Shown here piece by piece: positions 35,668 through 44,532 of a DNA stretch of 64,000 nt. The translations under genes were made by a program, and so were the position numbers. The stretch comes from Novosphingobium sp. 18050. GTDB lineage: Bacteria; Pseudomonadota; Alphaproteobacteria; Sphingomonadales; Sphingomonadaceae. How positions within the stretch are numbered: the first letter of the stretch is position 1; every line of letters starts with the position of its first letter. The stretch spans positions 1 through 64,000 of the forward strand of contig NZ_CACSJO010000014.1 of NCBI RefSeq assembly GCF_902706195.1, given 5' to 3'. The notes under the pieces are model-generated. The model was not told the origin of the DNA. It saw only the letters and a list, made by a program, of their open reading frames with translations, and searched no databases.

Positions 35668-36695
35668 ACGCAGGATGGGAAGCGCTGCAGGTTGCCGTGG
35701 CGCAGGCGCGGGAGGAAATCGCCGCTCACGCGACGGATGCGGATATGCTGGCGCAAGGCGATGCCTATGTCATGCGTGTGGTGAGCGCATCACTGGCCGA
35801 TGCATTTCTCGGGCACCTGTTAAATAACGACGGACTCAGCCGTGCGCTGCCCTCGCGCGGTGGCCCTAATCCGCACTATCTCATGGACAGCGCCCGGATT
35901 GATCCGGCGAGACGATACGCGCTGACAGGACGACTTAACGCTTCCGAGCGGGTGGGCATCGGCCTTTACGCCCTGGATGCCAACTCGAGCTTGCTCGAAG
36001 TGGGCTACAGCACCTTCGACAGAACCAACACCGGGGAAGATGGCGAGTTCCGGCTCGATATGGCGGCCCATGCCAGCGGACCGAGCACGCTTGCCATCCC
36101 GCCCGCTTGCCGGCTCATACTCGTAAGGACGCTTCACCGGGCGGATGGGCAGCCTGCCGCCCAGCTCAGGCTGGAGGGGGGCGACGCAGCGTCTGGACTT
36201 GCCCTTGCGACGGGTTCTGCGGACGGCGCGCTAGCCCGCGTTGCGCAAGGGACCATCGCCTCGGTGCGTGAATATCTGAGATGGACGCGCGCTGTCGCAT
36301 CGAAACCTAATTGCCTGGACATCGCTCCCCCTGAGTTGGCGGCGACGGTGCAGGGCGACCGGGACACCCAGTATTATCTCGGGTACTTCGATCTACGGCC
36401 CGGCGAGTGGCTGGAAGTTTCGATGCCGAGCGGGCTACCAGGATATTGGTCGCTGCACGCGTACAATCATTGGTTCGAAAGTCTTCAGATAGAGGGCGCC
36501 CATGACCGGAACACCATTTGCGATGCGGACGGCTTGATTCAGGTGCGGGTCGGCCCGGACATTCCCAGCAAGCTTCCCAATCGCATGGAGACCACAGGTT
36601 TGAGCTGCGGTGCTTTGATATGTCGTATCATCGGAAATCATGATGGAGAAGTGCCTTGTGCGAGGGTGATGACTTCTTCGGATATACCCCGCTGA
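35664..36695 (+). CDS. DUF1214-domain protein paired with the sulfotransferase
   Basis: 343 residues, no signal peptide. The C-terminal part (PGEWLEVSMPSGLPGYWSLH, YNHWFESLQ, NTICDADGLIQVRVGPDIP) is the DUF1214 pattern, a beta-rich domain of unknown activity. The N-terminal 150 residues include NPHYLMDSARIDPARRYALT, also seen in DUF1214 proteins. In other bacteria DUF1214 proteins accompany sulfotransferases, which supports a joint role on a sulfated or hydroxylated substrate. Translation is coupled to the sulfotransferase by ATGA. Confidence 0.78.
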   Translation: MNAGWEALQVAVAQAREEIAAHATDADMLAQGDAYVMRVVSASLADAFLGHLLNNDGLSRALPSRGGPNPHYLMDSARIDPARRYALTGRLNASERVGIGLYALDANSSLLEVGYSTFDRTNTGEDGEFRLDMAAHASGPSTLAIPPACRLILVRTLHRADGQPAAQLRLEGGDAASGLALATGSADGALARVAQGTIASVREYLRWTRAVASKPNCLDIAPPELAATVQGDRDTQYYLGYFDLRPGEWLEVSMPSGLPGYWSLHAYNHWFESLQIEGAHDRNTICDADGLIQVRVGPDIPSKLPNRMETTGLSCGALICRIIGNHDGEVPCARVMTSSDIPR

Positions 36696-36696
36696 G

Positions 36697-36949
36697 TGGC
36701 CCAGAGACCGTGATAGTCCGGACTGCGAAAGGGACATTGAACGCCGACAAGAAGCACAAGCCGAAAAGGAACATCGGGAAGCGGCGTTAAGTTGCGATTG
36801 TGCTGGCGCAAAGAATATGGCGGCCTGAAGCCTGATCAGGCGCGGCGTGTGAAGGGCCTGAAAAGGATAACCAGCGGCTACGCCCTGCGATTTTGGATCT
36901 GACGCTGGACAAGCCGAGCTTGCAGGAAGCCGCAAAAGGAAACTCCTGA
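36697..36949 (+). mobile_element. IS3-family remnant: left end plus decayed orfA
   Basis: Just after the DUF1214 stop comes an IS-end-like sequence (36697-36723) and then a decayed orfA. KKHKPKRNIGKRR breaks at a stop; after a frame change comes CWRKEYGGLKPDQARRVKGL; after another, DNQRLRPAILDLTLDKPSLQ followed by EAAKGNS and a TGA. These are the conserved blocks of IS3-family OrfA (KKHKPEEI, WRxEYGGLK, LTLDKxxLQEAAKGN). The middle helix-turn-helix part and all of orfB are missing, so the element is dead. Confidence 0.8.
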
Positions 36950-36968
36950 GTCCCGCGCGGCGGCTGCG

Positions 36969-37550
36969 TCAGAACTTCAGGTTTGGGGAGGTCGAGGCTT
37001 TCCGGATCGGGTCGAACAACAGTTCGATCAGCATGTCGGCAAAGAAATCGACAGAGTGGCCTTGGTCCTGCCGCAGCCACCAGCCCACGATCTCCACCAG
37101 CGCGCTGGTCGCGAAAGCGGTAGACAGGTCATGTGGCAGGCGGTCACCGGGATGGGCGTGTTCGCGGGCCTGAGATCTCGCCAGCTTGAGCCATTCTTCC
37201 CGGACGATGGCATTGGCGCCCCCGTTCAGGAGGACCGACCAGAGTTCGCGCTTCTCGATGAAGTAGTCCGCATAGGAGAGTGCGACTGCCCTGAGACCCG
37301 ACGTGCCTAGCAGTTGGAGCTGGCGTTGGTGAAGATCATTGATCTCCTTTTTCGCCAGTTCGTCGAGCATCGCTTCCTTGGACGGATGGTGACGATAGAA
37401 CGTGCCGTGCGCGAGCCCCGCTTTGGCTGCGATATGGCGCGGGGTGATCTGGTCGAAACTATCCGTCTTCAACAGTTCCAGCAGCGCGTCCTGCAACGCC
37501 TTGCGCGTGCGGATCGCCCGTGGGTCCATCGACTGCTCGGCCCGGATCAT
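36969..37550 (-). CDS. TetR/AcrR family transcriptional regulator
   Basis: 193 residues. The TetR HTH is clear: RKALQDALLELLKTDSFDQI, then KAGLAHGTFYRHHPSKEAML. The C-terminal domain ends in WWLRQDQGHSVDFFADMLIE. It may start at the second Met, seven codons in. It lies between an IS3-type remnant and a second related IS end, so it may have been carried or cut off from its original target operon. No partner gene is evident. Confidence 0.88.
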   Translation of the reverse strand: MIRAEQSMDPRAIRTRKALQDALLELLKTDSFDQITPRHIAAKAGLAHGTFYRHHPSKEAMLDELAKKEINDLHQRQLQLLGTSGLRAVALSYADYFIEKRELWSVLLNGGANAIVREEWLKLARSQAREHAHPGDRLPHDLSTAFATSALVEIVGWWLRQDQGHSVDFFADMLIELLFDPIRKASTSPNLKF

Positions 37551-37670
37551 GGCGGAATTGGGGAGGATGCTGTTGTCTTTCGTTGTTTCCGTGGCAGGGC
37601 CACCGGCTTTGCCACAACCTTGGAGCGCGCGACCAATGTTTTTTTAGGTCTATAGCTCCGGCCCCCTAAA

Positions 37671-37697
37671 TGGCGCAGAGACTATGATAGTCTGGAC
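37671..37697 (+). repeat. Second copy of the IS-end-like sequence
   Basis: These 27 bases match 36697-36723 in the same orientation at 23 positions. The core GACTATGATAGTC is a perfect palindrome in this copy and imperfect in the other. Here no transposase sequence follows, so it is a solo IS end or a relic of a second insertion. The two copies flank the TetR gene. Confidence 0.6.
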
Positions 37698-37750
37698 CAC
37701 GCGTGACCCTTTCCCAGTTCTGCCCCCGGCCAGAATGAGAGATACGGCTT

Positions 37751-37782
37751 TTCATCGGCCGGGGCTAACCTCGGCCGATGAA
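37751..37782 (-). terminator. Strong hairpin after the outer membrane protein gene
   Basis: TTCATCGGCCG and CGGCCGATGAA form a perfect 11-bp stem with a 10-base loop, about 40 bp past the stop codon of the leftward outer membrane protein gene. A short A/T flank is present but no long T-run. Confidence 0.5.
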
Positions 37783-37821
37783 GTGAATCAGGCCGAGGTC
37801 ATGAACCCCGGTGAGGGCGGG

Positions 37822-38403
37822 TCAGAAGTGGTAAGCTACGCCGACGAGCGCCTGATGGCGGTCGAAGTTGCTGTTATTGGAGCCCAGATCAGAATAGCGA
37901 TATTCGAGACGAGCTGAAACATGCTCCATCACTTCGCGCTCGATGCCGCCGCCGACGCTCCAGCCATCGAAGGTGTCATGGCCGTTTTCGACACCGTTGG
38001 AGACACGGGCCCGCGCGTTTTCATAGCCACCGCGAACGTAAAGCAGCGTGGTAGGGGTAACAAGATAGCCGGCGCGTGCCGAAACGTCGAACGAGTAGTT
38101 CGGGTCGATCAGGTTCGGGCCGCTGCGTGCCTGGTCGCTGGCAGCGATATCGAAGCTGGCTTCCGCACCGATTACGATATCGGACGTCACCTTGTGGTCG
38201 TAGCCGACGAAAGCACCGCCAACGAAGGCATCGCTGCTTTCACGTACATCAAGGTGACCGATATCGGTGTTGGCGCCGTGAATGCTGTCACGGTTCCACC
38301 CGGCTTCGACACCGACATATGGGCCTTGGAAAGGCTCGGCGAACGCGGGCGAGACTGCAAAGATGGAGGCCGCTGCTAGAATCCCTGCGATTATCTTTTT
38401 CAT
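37822..38403 (-). CDS. Outer membrane beta-barrel protein (opacity/OmpA-like porin fold)
   Basis: 193 residues. A signal peptide (IIAGILAAASIFAVSPAFA) is followed by an eight-strand barrel pattern: PYVGVEAGWNRDSIHG, FVGGAFVGYDHKV, ARAGYLVTPTTLLYVRGGYE and the closing HQALVGVAYHF with a terminal Phe. Members of this Omp25/opacity-type group are common alphaproteobacterial surface proteins with structural or adhesive roles. It is monocistronic, with a hairpin after it and a 264-bp gap before it in which I see no gene. Confidence 0.85.
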   Translation of the reverse strand: MKKIIAGILAAASIFAVSPAFAEPFQGPYVGVEAGWNRDSIHGANTDIGHLDVRESSDAFVGGAFVGYDHKVTSDIVIGAEASFDIAASDQARSGPNLIDPNYSFDVSARAGYLVTPTTLLYVRGGYENARARVSNGVENGHDTFDGWSVGGGIEREVMEHVSARLEYRYSDLGSNNSNFDRHQALVGVAYHF

Positions 38404-38667
38404 TTTCTTTACCTTTTCTTGCTTTCCGCTGAGGAAGGCCGCCCCTATGGACCAGAAAAGGTTCGGACATTATCCGGCAATATATCGACACACTGTTTCC
38501 CTGGCGGCGACAATCAGGGGCTTCGATCGCCACGGATGGCAGGGACGCGTGGCATGACAAGGCCGTGCCGAAAGCCTGCGATGTTTCGTGAAATACCGAG
38601 AGGTTTACTGCACGCCTATAGTGATTGCAGTGCGGTCCCGAACTCGGCGAAACCCGGCTCGAGCCAG

Positions 38668-39663
38668 TCAGAATTGGTAGTCTGCAACATATCCGAGATG
38701 ATCCGACAGAGTACTGCCGCTCTGAGGTGTTGCGAAAGGAACACGGATATTGCGCAGTGTGAAGCTACTGCTGGTCCCGGCGCGGAAGTATTGCTTGTCC
38801 TTGCCTCGGGTGATGATGGCGACTGGAACGGCATCACGGCCACCCGCGATTACTGCTGACTTCGTTGCCTCATTACCGGCGTTGACGATGCCGCCGTCAG
38901 CGGCTTCCTGTGCAATTCTTTGCCTGTCATGGCCAATGTTGAAGTCTCCTCCGAACACGAGGTCAGACTGCGGCGAAACGTTGGCGCGAATGAAATCGCG
39001 CAGTGTGGCAACCTGTCTTGCGTAAGCGGTGTTGGCGCGTTCGATCGCCACACCGGAAGCGCCACGGGAATTAAGATGCGTATCGGCAATGGCAATAGGC
39101 CGTTCGCGGCCGGGGACCTTGATCCAGGTGAGGAGCACGCCCTTGGCGGCCAGACAGTCATACCCGGCGCACATGTCGTCGGGAAAGGCCATCCGCCGCG
39201 TTTGGACGATGGGATAGTCGGACAGGATCACCAGGCCGCTGTCCACCCACTTCCCGACACGCTCGCCTTTCAACCACGATGCATCCGCTGAAAATGCATT
39301 GTCCGTTCCTGGCGCCGCATCGGAAACCCGGGGTCCGATCGCGACGTGAGTGTAGCCGGCTGCGGCGGCAATCGCCTTTGCCTCCGGAATAAAAGCTTCC
39401 TGGAGCAGTATCACGTCAGGCTGCTGTGCCCCGCGGCGCAAGTCGGCAAGGCGTTTGCCGATTTCCGCCAGCTTCTCGGCGCGGCCAAACGCCGCAGGAA
39501 AGGGTAGTCCCTCGACGTTGTAAGTCATTACGGAAAGCCCTGTTGCGGGCTGCGTCATGGTGCCCACAGGCAAATTCGCCACAGCGGCCGGGGAAGGCAA
39601 GGGCAGGTTCATGGCGACGAGCCCGCCCAGGGTCGCAAGGGTCAACATGCGCATGCGCTTCAC
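38668..39663 (-). CDS. Exported endonuclease/exonuclease/phosphatase-fold hydrolase
   Basis: 331 residues. After an N-terminal signal-like segment (LTLATLGGLVAMNLPLPSPA) the EEP fold motifs appear in order: MTYNVEGLP with the metal-binding Asn, VILLQEAF with the Glu, ADTHLNSRG, FGGDFNIGHDRQR with Asp and Asn, and the final SDHLGYVADY with the catalytic Asp-His. Exported members act as sphingomyelinase C-type phosphodiesterases, nucleases or inositol phosphatases; which one applies is not clear. It is monocistronic, facing away from the exported-protein and sigma factor genes. Confidence 0.85.
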   Translation of the reverse strand: MKRMRMLTLATLGGLVAMNLPLPSPAAVANLPVGTMTQPATGLSVMTYNVEGLPFPAAFGRAEKLAEIGKRLADLRRGAQQPDVILLQEAFIPEAKAIAAAAGYTHVAIGPRVSDAAPGTDNAFSADASWLKGERVGKWVDSGLVILSDYPIVQTRRMAFPDDMCAGYDCLAAKGVLLTWIKVPGRERPIAIADTHLNSRGASGVAIERANTAYARQVATLRDFIRANVSPQSDLVFGGDFNIGHDRQRIAQEAADGGIVNAGNEATKSAVIAGGRDAVPVAIITRGKDKQYFRAGTSSSFTLRNIRVPFATPQSGSTLSDHLGYVADYQF

Positions 39664-39808
39664 ACGAGGTACTCCGACAGTTCATGCGATAGACGCCGCG
39701 CGGACGGTCGATCCGCACCGCGAAATTCGATGTGCGGTTTCGTGCGGTCGATGGAGTCTCATGGTTGTCCCGGTTTTTGCCGGGCGGCAACAGAGGGAAG
39801 CGGGGCGG

Positions 39809-40531
39809 ATGCGCGGAACCAAAACCATGGGCGTTATCTGCGTGCTCGCAGCGACTGCCCCGACCGGCACCGAGGCGCGCTCTTTCAAAGTACATGGTGC
39901 GCACGCGGTGTTACTGCTTCCCGAGCAGGTACAGTGGACCGGCAGGGACCGCGCGGCGGTCGATCAGGCAAAAGCCGTCGATCTGGTCACGGACGGCGGT
40001 GATGCCGGCTGGAGTCTCGATATGCTGGCCCTGCGCTCGTCGCGGACCGGCGATGCGGATTGCTGCGCATCGGGCGGTCACTTCAACGATATGCAGATGG
40101 GCATGCAGGCCTGGCACGCGGTTGGCAGCGACGATGCGATCCGGCTGGGCACCCATCTGGGCAAGGCCAGCCGGCGCACTCTTTCTCCCGCCGTGTTTCC
40201 GGCCAAGTCGACAGCAGGCTACGCCGATGCCGGATTGACTTGGGAGCATGGCGATAGATGGGCGGTTTCGACCGGGTGGTTCCGGCAGGGCGGCTGGGGT
40301 GGTCGGCGCATGGATCTCGACGTGGTGCGGATGGGCAACGGCGAGCCCGCTGCAGCCAGCGGCATGCGCGCAGCCGTGCGGCTGGCAGTTGGCGGTTCCG
40401 CGCGCGAAGTGCGTTCCTGGCTGACGCTCGAGGCTCGTGAGGGTAGCCGTGCGGCTTGCCTCGGCGCTTGTGCCGGCGGCGCGATGCGCCATGCCAGCGA
40501 CATCGGCCTTACCCTTAACGCGATGTTTTGA
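39809..40531 (+). CDS. Exported protein of unknown function preceding the ECF sigma operon
   Basis: About 240 residues. The N-terminus (MRGTKTMGVICVLAATAPTG) may be a weak signal peptide with GAGGGAAG upstream. The rest is Gly-rich with alternating beta-like stretches (RWAVSTGWFRQGGWGGRRMD) and ends RHASDIGLTLNAMF, with the terminal Phe typical of outer membrane beta-barrels. A small barrel is therefore possible. I do not recognise the family. It lies 87 bp before the ECF sigma gene on the same strand, so it may belong to that signalling set. In-frame codons upstream look non-coding. Confidence 0.6.
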   Translation: MRGTKTMGVICVLAATAPTGTEARSFKVHGAHAVLLLPEQVQWTGRDRAAVDQAKAVDLVTDGGDAGWSLDMLALRSSRTGDADCCASGGHFNDMQMGMQAWHAVGSDDAIRLGTHLGKASRRTLSPAVFPAKSTAGYADAGLTWEHGDRWAVSTGWFRQGGWGGRRMDLDVVRMGNGEPAAASGMRAAVRLAVGGSAREVRSWLTLEAREGSRAACLGACAGGAMRHASDIGLTLNAMF

Positions 40532-40618
40532 GGAGCGGGCATGACTTCATCGGCCCGATCTCGTATGGATCTGCTCTATCCGGGAAGGGAGACTGCATTT
40601 GCGGACGGAGGGCGAGCG

Positions 40619-41227
40619 ATGACGTCCCAGGGGCAGGAAGTGCCCGCCGATTCCGGTTTGCGCCAGTTGTGCCTGGCGCTGGGCCCTGAACTGCGCCGAT
40701 TTCTCCTGGCGCGCCGGGTGAGCGAGGCGGATGCCGAGGATTTGTTGCAGGACCTGTTCCTGCGCGTAGAAACGAGCGTTACCGGGCCTGTACGTTCCCC
40801 CAAGGCCTATCTCTATCAGATGCTCAACAACATGGCGCATACCCGCCGCCGCACCGAAGCGCGCCAGAAGGCACGCGACGCGGACTGGCTTGATGCCCCG
40901 GTGGGCTCTGCCGGGACAGATATGGAAATGCCGGACCTTGCGCCAGACGCGGAGACCGCGCTGCTCGCCCGCGACCATCTGGCGCGTGTGGAAGCGGCGC
41001 TGGAGAAACTGCCGGAACGCACGGCCCATGTCTTCCGCCAGTACCGGATCGACGGAATTTCGCAGAAGGTCATCGCGCGCGACCTGGGGATCAGCCTGAG
41101 CGCGGTCGAAAAACATCTCCAGCGCGCGTACAATGCCGTACTCGAAATTCGTAACCGGCTCGATCCGGGCGGTACGGGGTGGAATCCCGCAGGCCAGACC
41201 GGAGGCACCGATGCAAGGGCTCGCTGA
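40619..41227 (+). CDS. ECF RNA polymerase sigma factor (FecI-like)
   Basis: About 202 residues. Region 2 is read in LGPELRRFLLARRVSEADAE and DLLQDLFLRVE, and region 4 in LEKLPERTAHVFRQYRIDGI followed by ARDLGISLSAVEKHLQRAY. The spacing is that of group IV sigma factors of the FecI type. It would direct transcription of the TonB receptor operon when released by the FecR protein encoded next. I chose the ATG after GGAGGG; an earlier in-frame ATG (40541) has a poor lead. The gene overlaps the anti-sigma gene by 17 bp. Confidence 0.92.
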   Translation: MTSQGQEVPADSGLRQLCLALGPELRRFLLARRVSEADAEDLLQDLFLRVETSVTGPVRSPKAYLYQMLNNMAHTRRRTEARQKARDADWLDAPVGSAGTDMEMPDLAPDAETALLARDHLARVEAALEKLPERTAHVFRQYRIDGISQKVIARDLGISLSAVEKHLQRAYNAVLEIRNRLDPGGTGWNPAGQTGGTDARAR

Positions 41228-42161
41228 AAACACCATGCGCGAGGAAGCGATCGCGTGGCACCTGCGGCTGAACGGCAGTGTGGATGCGGACTGGGACGAC
41301 TTTGCCCGCTGGCTTGAACTCGATCCGCGCCACAACGACATCTACGAAGCTGTCTGCGATGCAGATCTGGCGTTCGAGCAGGCCGCCGGACTGACCCGCA
41401 GCACGTCTCCCGAAGCAGGCGCCGGGGATGATGCCTTCGCGATGCCGCAACCTCGTCCCGCGCGCCGCTGGATGTGGCCGGCGATGGCCGCCTCGGTAGC
41501 CTTCGCGGCGCTGGGGACATGGGCGATGATGGGCGGTCAGGCGAACGAGTACACGGTGCAGACCGCGCCGGGCGAGACCCGGACCCTGGCCTTGTCCGAC
41601 GGCACGCGGATCGTCCTCAACGGCGCGACCGAAATCGCGCTCGACAAGTCGGACACGCGCGTGGCCCAGCTCAAGGCGGGCGAGGCGCAGTTCACCGTCC
41701 ATCATGATGATGCGCGGCCCTTCACGCTGTCGGTGGGTGATCAGCGCATCGTCGATGTCGGCACCGTCTTCAACGTGCGCAGCGGCAAGGGCGCGCTGCG
41801 GCTGGAGGTGGCAGAGGGGGCAGTGCGGTTCGAGGACGGCATGACGCGGCTGCGCCTCAATGCCGGGGATACCCTTGAGACTACCGGCAGCAGCATCGTC
41901 GAAGGTGCGAAGCCGGTCGGCGAGATCGGTGGATGGACGCGCGGGCGGCTTGTCTACCGGGACACGCTTCTGGTTGAGGTCGCGGCGGATATCACCCGGA
42001 CGCGGGGCATTGCCATCGAACTCGGCCCCGACGTTTCGGATCGCCGGTTCTCGGGCGTCATTCAACTTGATGGCGGTGACGGGGCCCTGCAAAAGAGAAT
42101 TGAAGCCCTGCTTGGTGTGAAGGTGACGGCAACCGCCGATGGCTGGTCGATTACGCGTTGA
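41211..42161 (+). CDS. FecR-type anti-sigma/sigma regulator
   Basis: 316 residues. The N-terminal anti-sigma part has the conserved EEAIAWHLRLNGSVDADWDD and FARWLELDPRHNDIYEAV. One membrane helix follows (MWPAMAASVAFAALGTWAMM), then the periplasmic FecR domain (TLALSDGTRIVLNGATEIAL, VGTVFNVRSGKGALRLEVAE) and a C-terminal secretin/TonB-like segment. It holds the sigma factor at the membrane until the receptor signals ligand binding. GGAGG lies five bases before the ATG. It sits between its sigma factor and receptor, as in classic Fec/Fox systems. Confidence 0.92.
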   Translation: MQGLAENTMREEAIAWHLRLNGSVDADWDDFARWLELDPRHNDIYEAVCDADLAFEQAAGLTRSTSPEAGAGDDAFAMPQPRPARRWMWPAMAASVAFAALGTWAMMGGQANEYTVQTAPGETRTLALSDGTRIVLNGATEIALDKSDTRVAQLKAGEAQFTVHHDDARPFTLSVGDQRIVDVGTVFNVRSGKGALRLEVAEGAVRFEDGMTRLRLNAGDTLETTGSSIVEGAKPVGEIGGWTRGRLVYRDTLLVEVAADITRTRGIAIELGPDVSDRRFSGVIQLDGGDGALQKRIEALLGVKVTATADGWSITR

Positions 42162-42168
42162 TGGTTTG

Positions 42169-44532
42169 ATGAGGGCAGGCCGCGCGTGCATATGTTATGT
42201 CGCGACGGTTGCCGTTGCCTGCGCGACACCCGGGCAGGCACGCCCGTTGCCGATGTTCTCGGTCCCGGCCGGGCGGTTGTCCGACGCGCTGATCGCGCTG
42301 TCGGAGCAGGCGGATATTTCCATCGCGATCACCGATCCGCGGCTCGATTCCCTGCGCACGCGGGGGATCGAGGGGCGCTATGAGCTGTCCGATGCGCTGC
42401 GCAAGTTGCTGGCGGGCAGCGGCTATGGCTTCGTCTTCGTCGATGCGCGGACTGTCCGGCTTGTGCGGCAGGCCCCGCCCAAACATCCGGCCGTGCCTCC
42501 ACCCGTCCGTTCGGCACCTGCGGCCGAGGGATCGGGTCCCGACATTCTCGTCACCGCGACCAAGCAGCGGCTGGGCCTCCTGGCCTATCCAGCCAGCATT
42601 TCAGTGGTCGAGCCGCAGCGCACCGAGCTGGCCCGCGCGGGCGGGCAAGGCACTGGCTTCATCCTTGGCAAGCTGCCGCAGCTTTCTTCGACGAACCTGG
42701 GGCCCGGGCGTAACAAGTTGTTCATCCGCGGCATTGCGGACAGCAGTTTCAATGGCACGAGCCAGGCGACGATCAGCCAGTACCTGGGCGAGACGCGGCT
42801 GATCTACAGCGCGCCTGACCCCGACCTGGCGCTTTACGATGTGGCCCGGGTGGAAGTTCTCGAAGGCCCCCAAGGCACTTTATATGGCGCTGGCACCCTG
42901 GGGGGCATCATCCGGCTCGTTCCCAACGTGCCTGACCTCAATGCCTCGGAACTCGATCTTTCGGCGGGCGTAAGGGCAACGCAGGACGGTGCGCCCGGCG
43001 GGGACGGTGCGGTCATCAGCAATGTGCCTCTGGTCAAGGGCAAGCTGGCGCTCAGGGGCGTGGCGTACCAGAGCATTGAAGGCGGCTATATCGATGATGC
43101 CGAGCGCGGCCTCAGGGACATCAACCGCAACAAGACCTCGGGCTTTCGAGCGAATCTGCGCTGGCAGCCGGACATGGCCTGGACGGCAGATCTCCTGGTG
43201 CTGAGCCAGGACATCGCTTCGCGTGATGGGCAATACACTCTGCGCGGCGAGCCCGACCTCGTCCGCCGCTCCGCCATCGCCCAGCCCTTCGACAATGACT
43301 ATCGGCTTGCCGATCTGACCGTGCGGCGCGACTGGGGCGGTCTCCAGTTCGTATCCGCCACCGGATACGCCGACCATTCGATCGGCTCCACTTTCGATGC
43401 TACGCCTGCGGGTGCTGGCGCCGCCCCGGTCCAATTCACCGAGGAGGTCAACGTCCGCCTGCTGTCCCACGAAACACGTCTTTCGGGAGGATGGGGCGGA
43501 TCGGGCACCTGGCTGGTCGGGCTCGGCCTGCTGCACAATGACGACCGTGTCGTGCGCAGGCTGGGGCCCCCCGGCGCGCTGGACCTGCTCACCAGCCTGT
43601 CGAACGCCACGCTCGATCTCGCGGTATTCGGCGAGGCGGGCATGCCGGTTACGAGCAATCTGGTACTGACACTGGGCGGGCGGCTCAGTTACGTGCGCCA
43701 GACCAGCGAGTTTACCGGGCAGATGGCCTCGGAAGACTATGAGCCGGTACGCACCCAGAAGCGGTTCCTGCCATCCGCCGCGCTATCTTGGACGCCGGGG
43801 GCGGGCATGCTCATCTACGGCCGGTTCCAGCAGGGCTACCGCCCCGGCGCGCTGCAAGTGAGCGGCTCCTCGAACTCCCAGACCGCAGAACGCTTCGGCG
43901 CCGACCGCATCAGCACGATCGAGGCCGGCCTGCGCTTCGGCATGGAAGAGGGCTCGCACCTGACCGGAAGCATTTCCGCTTCGCTGGCCCAGTGGCGCGA
44001 CGTGCAGGCCGATCTCGTCGGCCTCGACGGACTGCCCTACATTGCCAACATAGGCACGGGCCGCGTGCGTAACCTGGCGTTCTCGCTCGCCTGGCGTCCA
44101 CGCAATTTCCTTTCGTTCGAAGCGGCGGGCTTCCTCAATTCCAGCGACCTTTCCAGGCCCGCACCGAACTTTGCCGATACCACCGACCGCGACCTGCCCA
44201 ATATTGCCGACGAGGGCTGGCGCGTCGCGGCCAAATACGACCGGGCGATGTCCTGGGTGCAGCTCACGCTGGACGCCGCCGTGCGCTATGTGGGCCATTC
44301 GAAACTGGCGATCCGCGCCCCCTTTGCGCTGGGGCAAGGGCGCTATTACGACGTGTCCACCGGCGCGCGGCTGGGGTTCGGAAAGTGGGGCGTGGCGCTT
44401 GACCTCGACAACGTGCTGAACACCCGCGCAAATACTTTCGCCTTCGGTAATCCCTTCTCGGTCGCAGATGGTTTGCAGCAGACCCCCATGCGTCCGCGTT
44501 CGATCAGGATCGGTTTCGATGCGAGTTTCTGA
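42169..44532 (+). CDS. TonB-dependent receptor with N-terminal STN signalling domain
   Basis: 787 residues. After the signal peptide comes an STN domain (FSVPAGRLSDALIALSEQAD, then LRKLLAGSGYGFVFVDARTV), the mark of transducers that talk to FecR proteins. A plug (about 125-240, with LFIRGIADSSF and VEVLEGPQGTLYGAGTLGGI) and a 22-strand barrel follow, ending in RIGFDASF. The TonB box is probably at DILVTATKQR. It imports an unknown ligand, such as a siderophore or glycan, across the outer membrane and signals its own induction. The start is 7 bp after the FecR stop. Confidence 0.93.
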   Translation: MRAGRACICYVATVAVACATPGQARPLPMFSVPAGRLSDALIALSEQADISIAITDPRLDSLRTRGIEGRYELSDALRKLLAGSGYGFVFVDARTVRLVRQAPPKHPAVPPPVRSAPAAEGSGPDILVTATKQRLGLLAYPASISVVEPQRTELARAGGQGTGFILGKLPQLSSTNLGPGRNKLFIRGIADSSFNGTSQATISQYLGETRLIYSAPDPDLALYDVARVEVLEGPQGTLYGAGTLGGIIRLVPNVPDLNASELDLSAGVRATQDGAPGGDGAVISNVPLVKGKLALRGVAYQSIEGGYIDDAERGLRDINRNKTSGFRANLRWQPDMAWTADLLVLSQDIASRDGQYTLRGEPDLVRRSAIAQPFDNDYRLADLTVRRDWGGLQFVSATGYADHSIGSTFDATPAGAGAAPVQFTEEVNVRLLSHETRLSGGWGGSGTWLVGLGLLHNDDRVVRRLGPPGALDLLTSLSNATLDLAVFGEAGMPVTSNLVLTLGGRLSYVRQTSEFTGQMASEDYEPVRTQKRFLPSAALSWTPGAGMLIYGRFQQGYRPGALQVSGSSNSQTAERFGADRISTIEAGLRFGMEEGSHLTGSISASLAQWRDVQADLVGLDGLPYIANIGTGRVRNLAFSLAWRPRNFLSFEAAGFLNSSDLSRPAPNFADTTDRDLPNIADEGWRVAAKYDRAMSWVQLTLDAAVRYVGHSKLAIRAPFALGQGRYYDVSTGARLGFGKWGVALDLDNVLNTRANTFAFGNPFSVADGLQQTPMRPRSIRIGFDASF

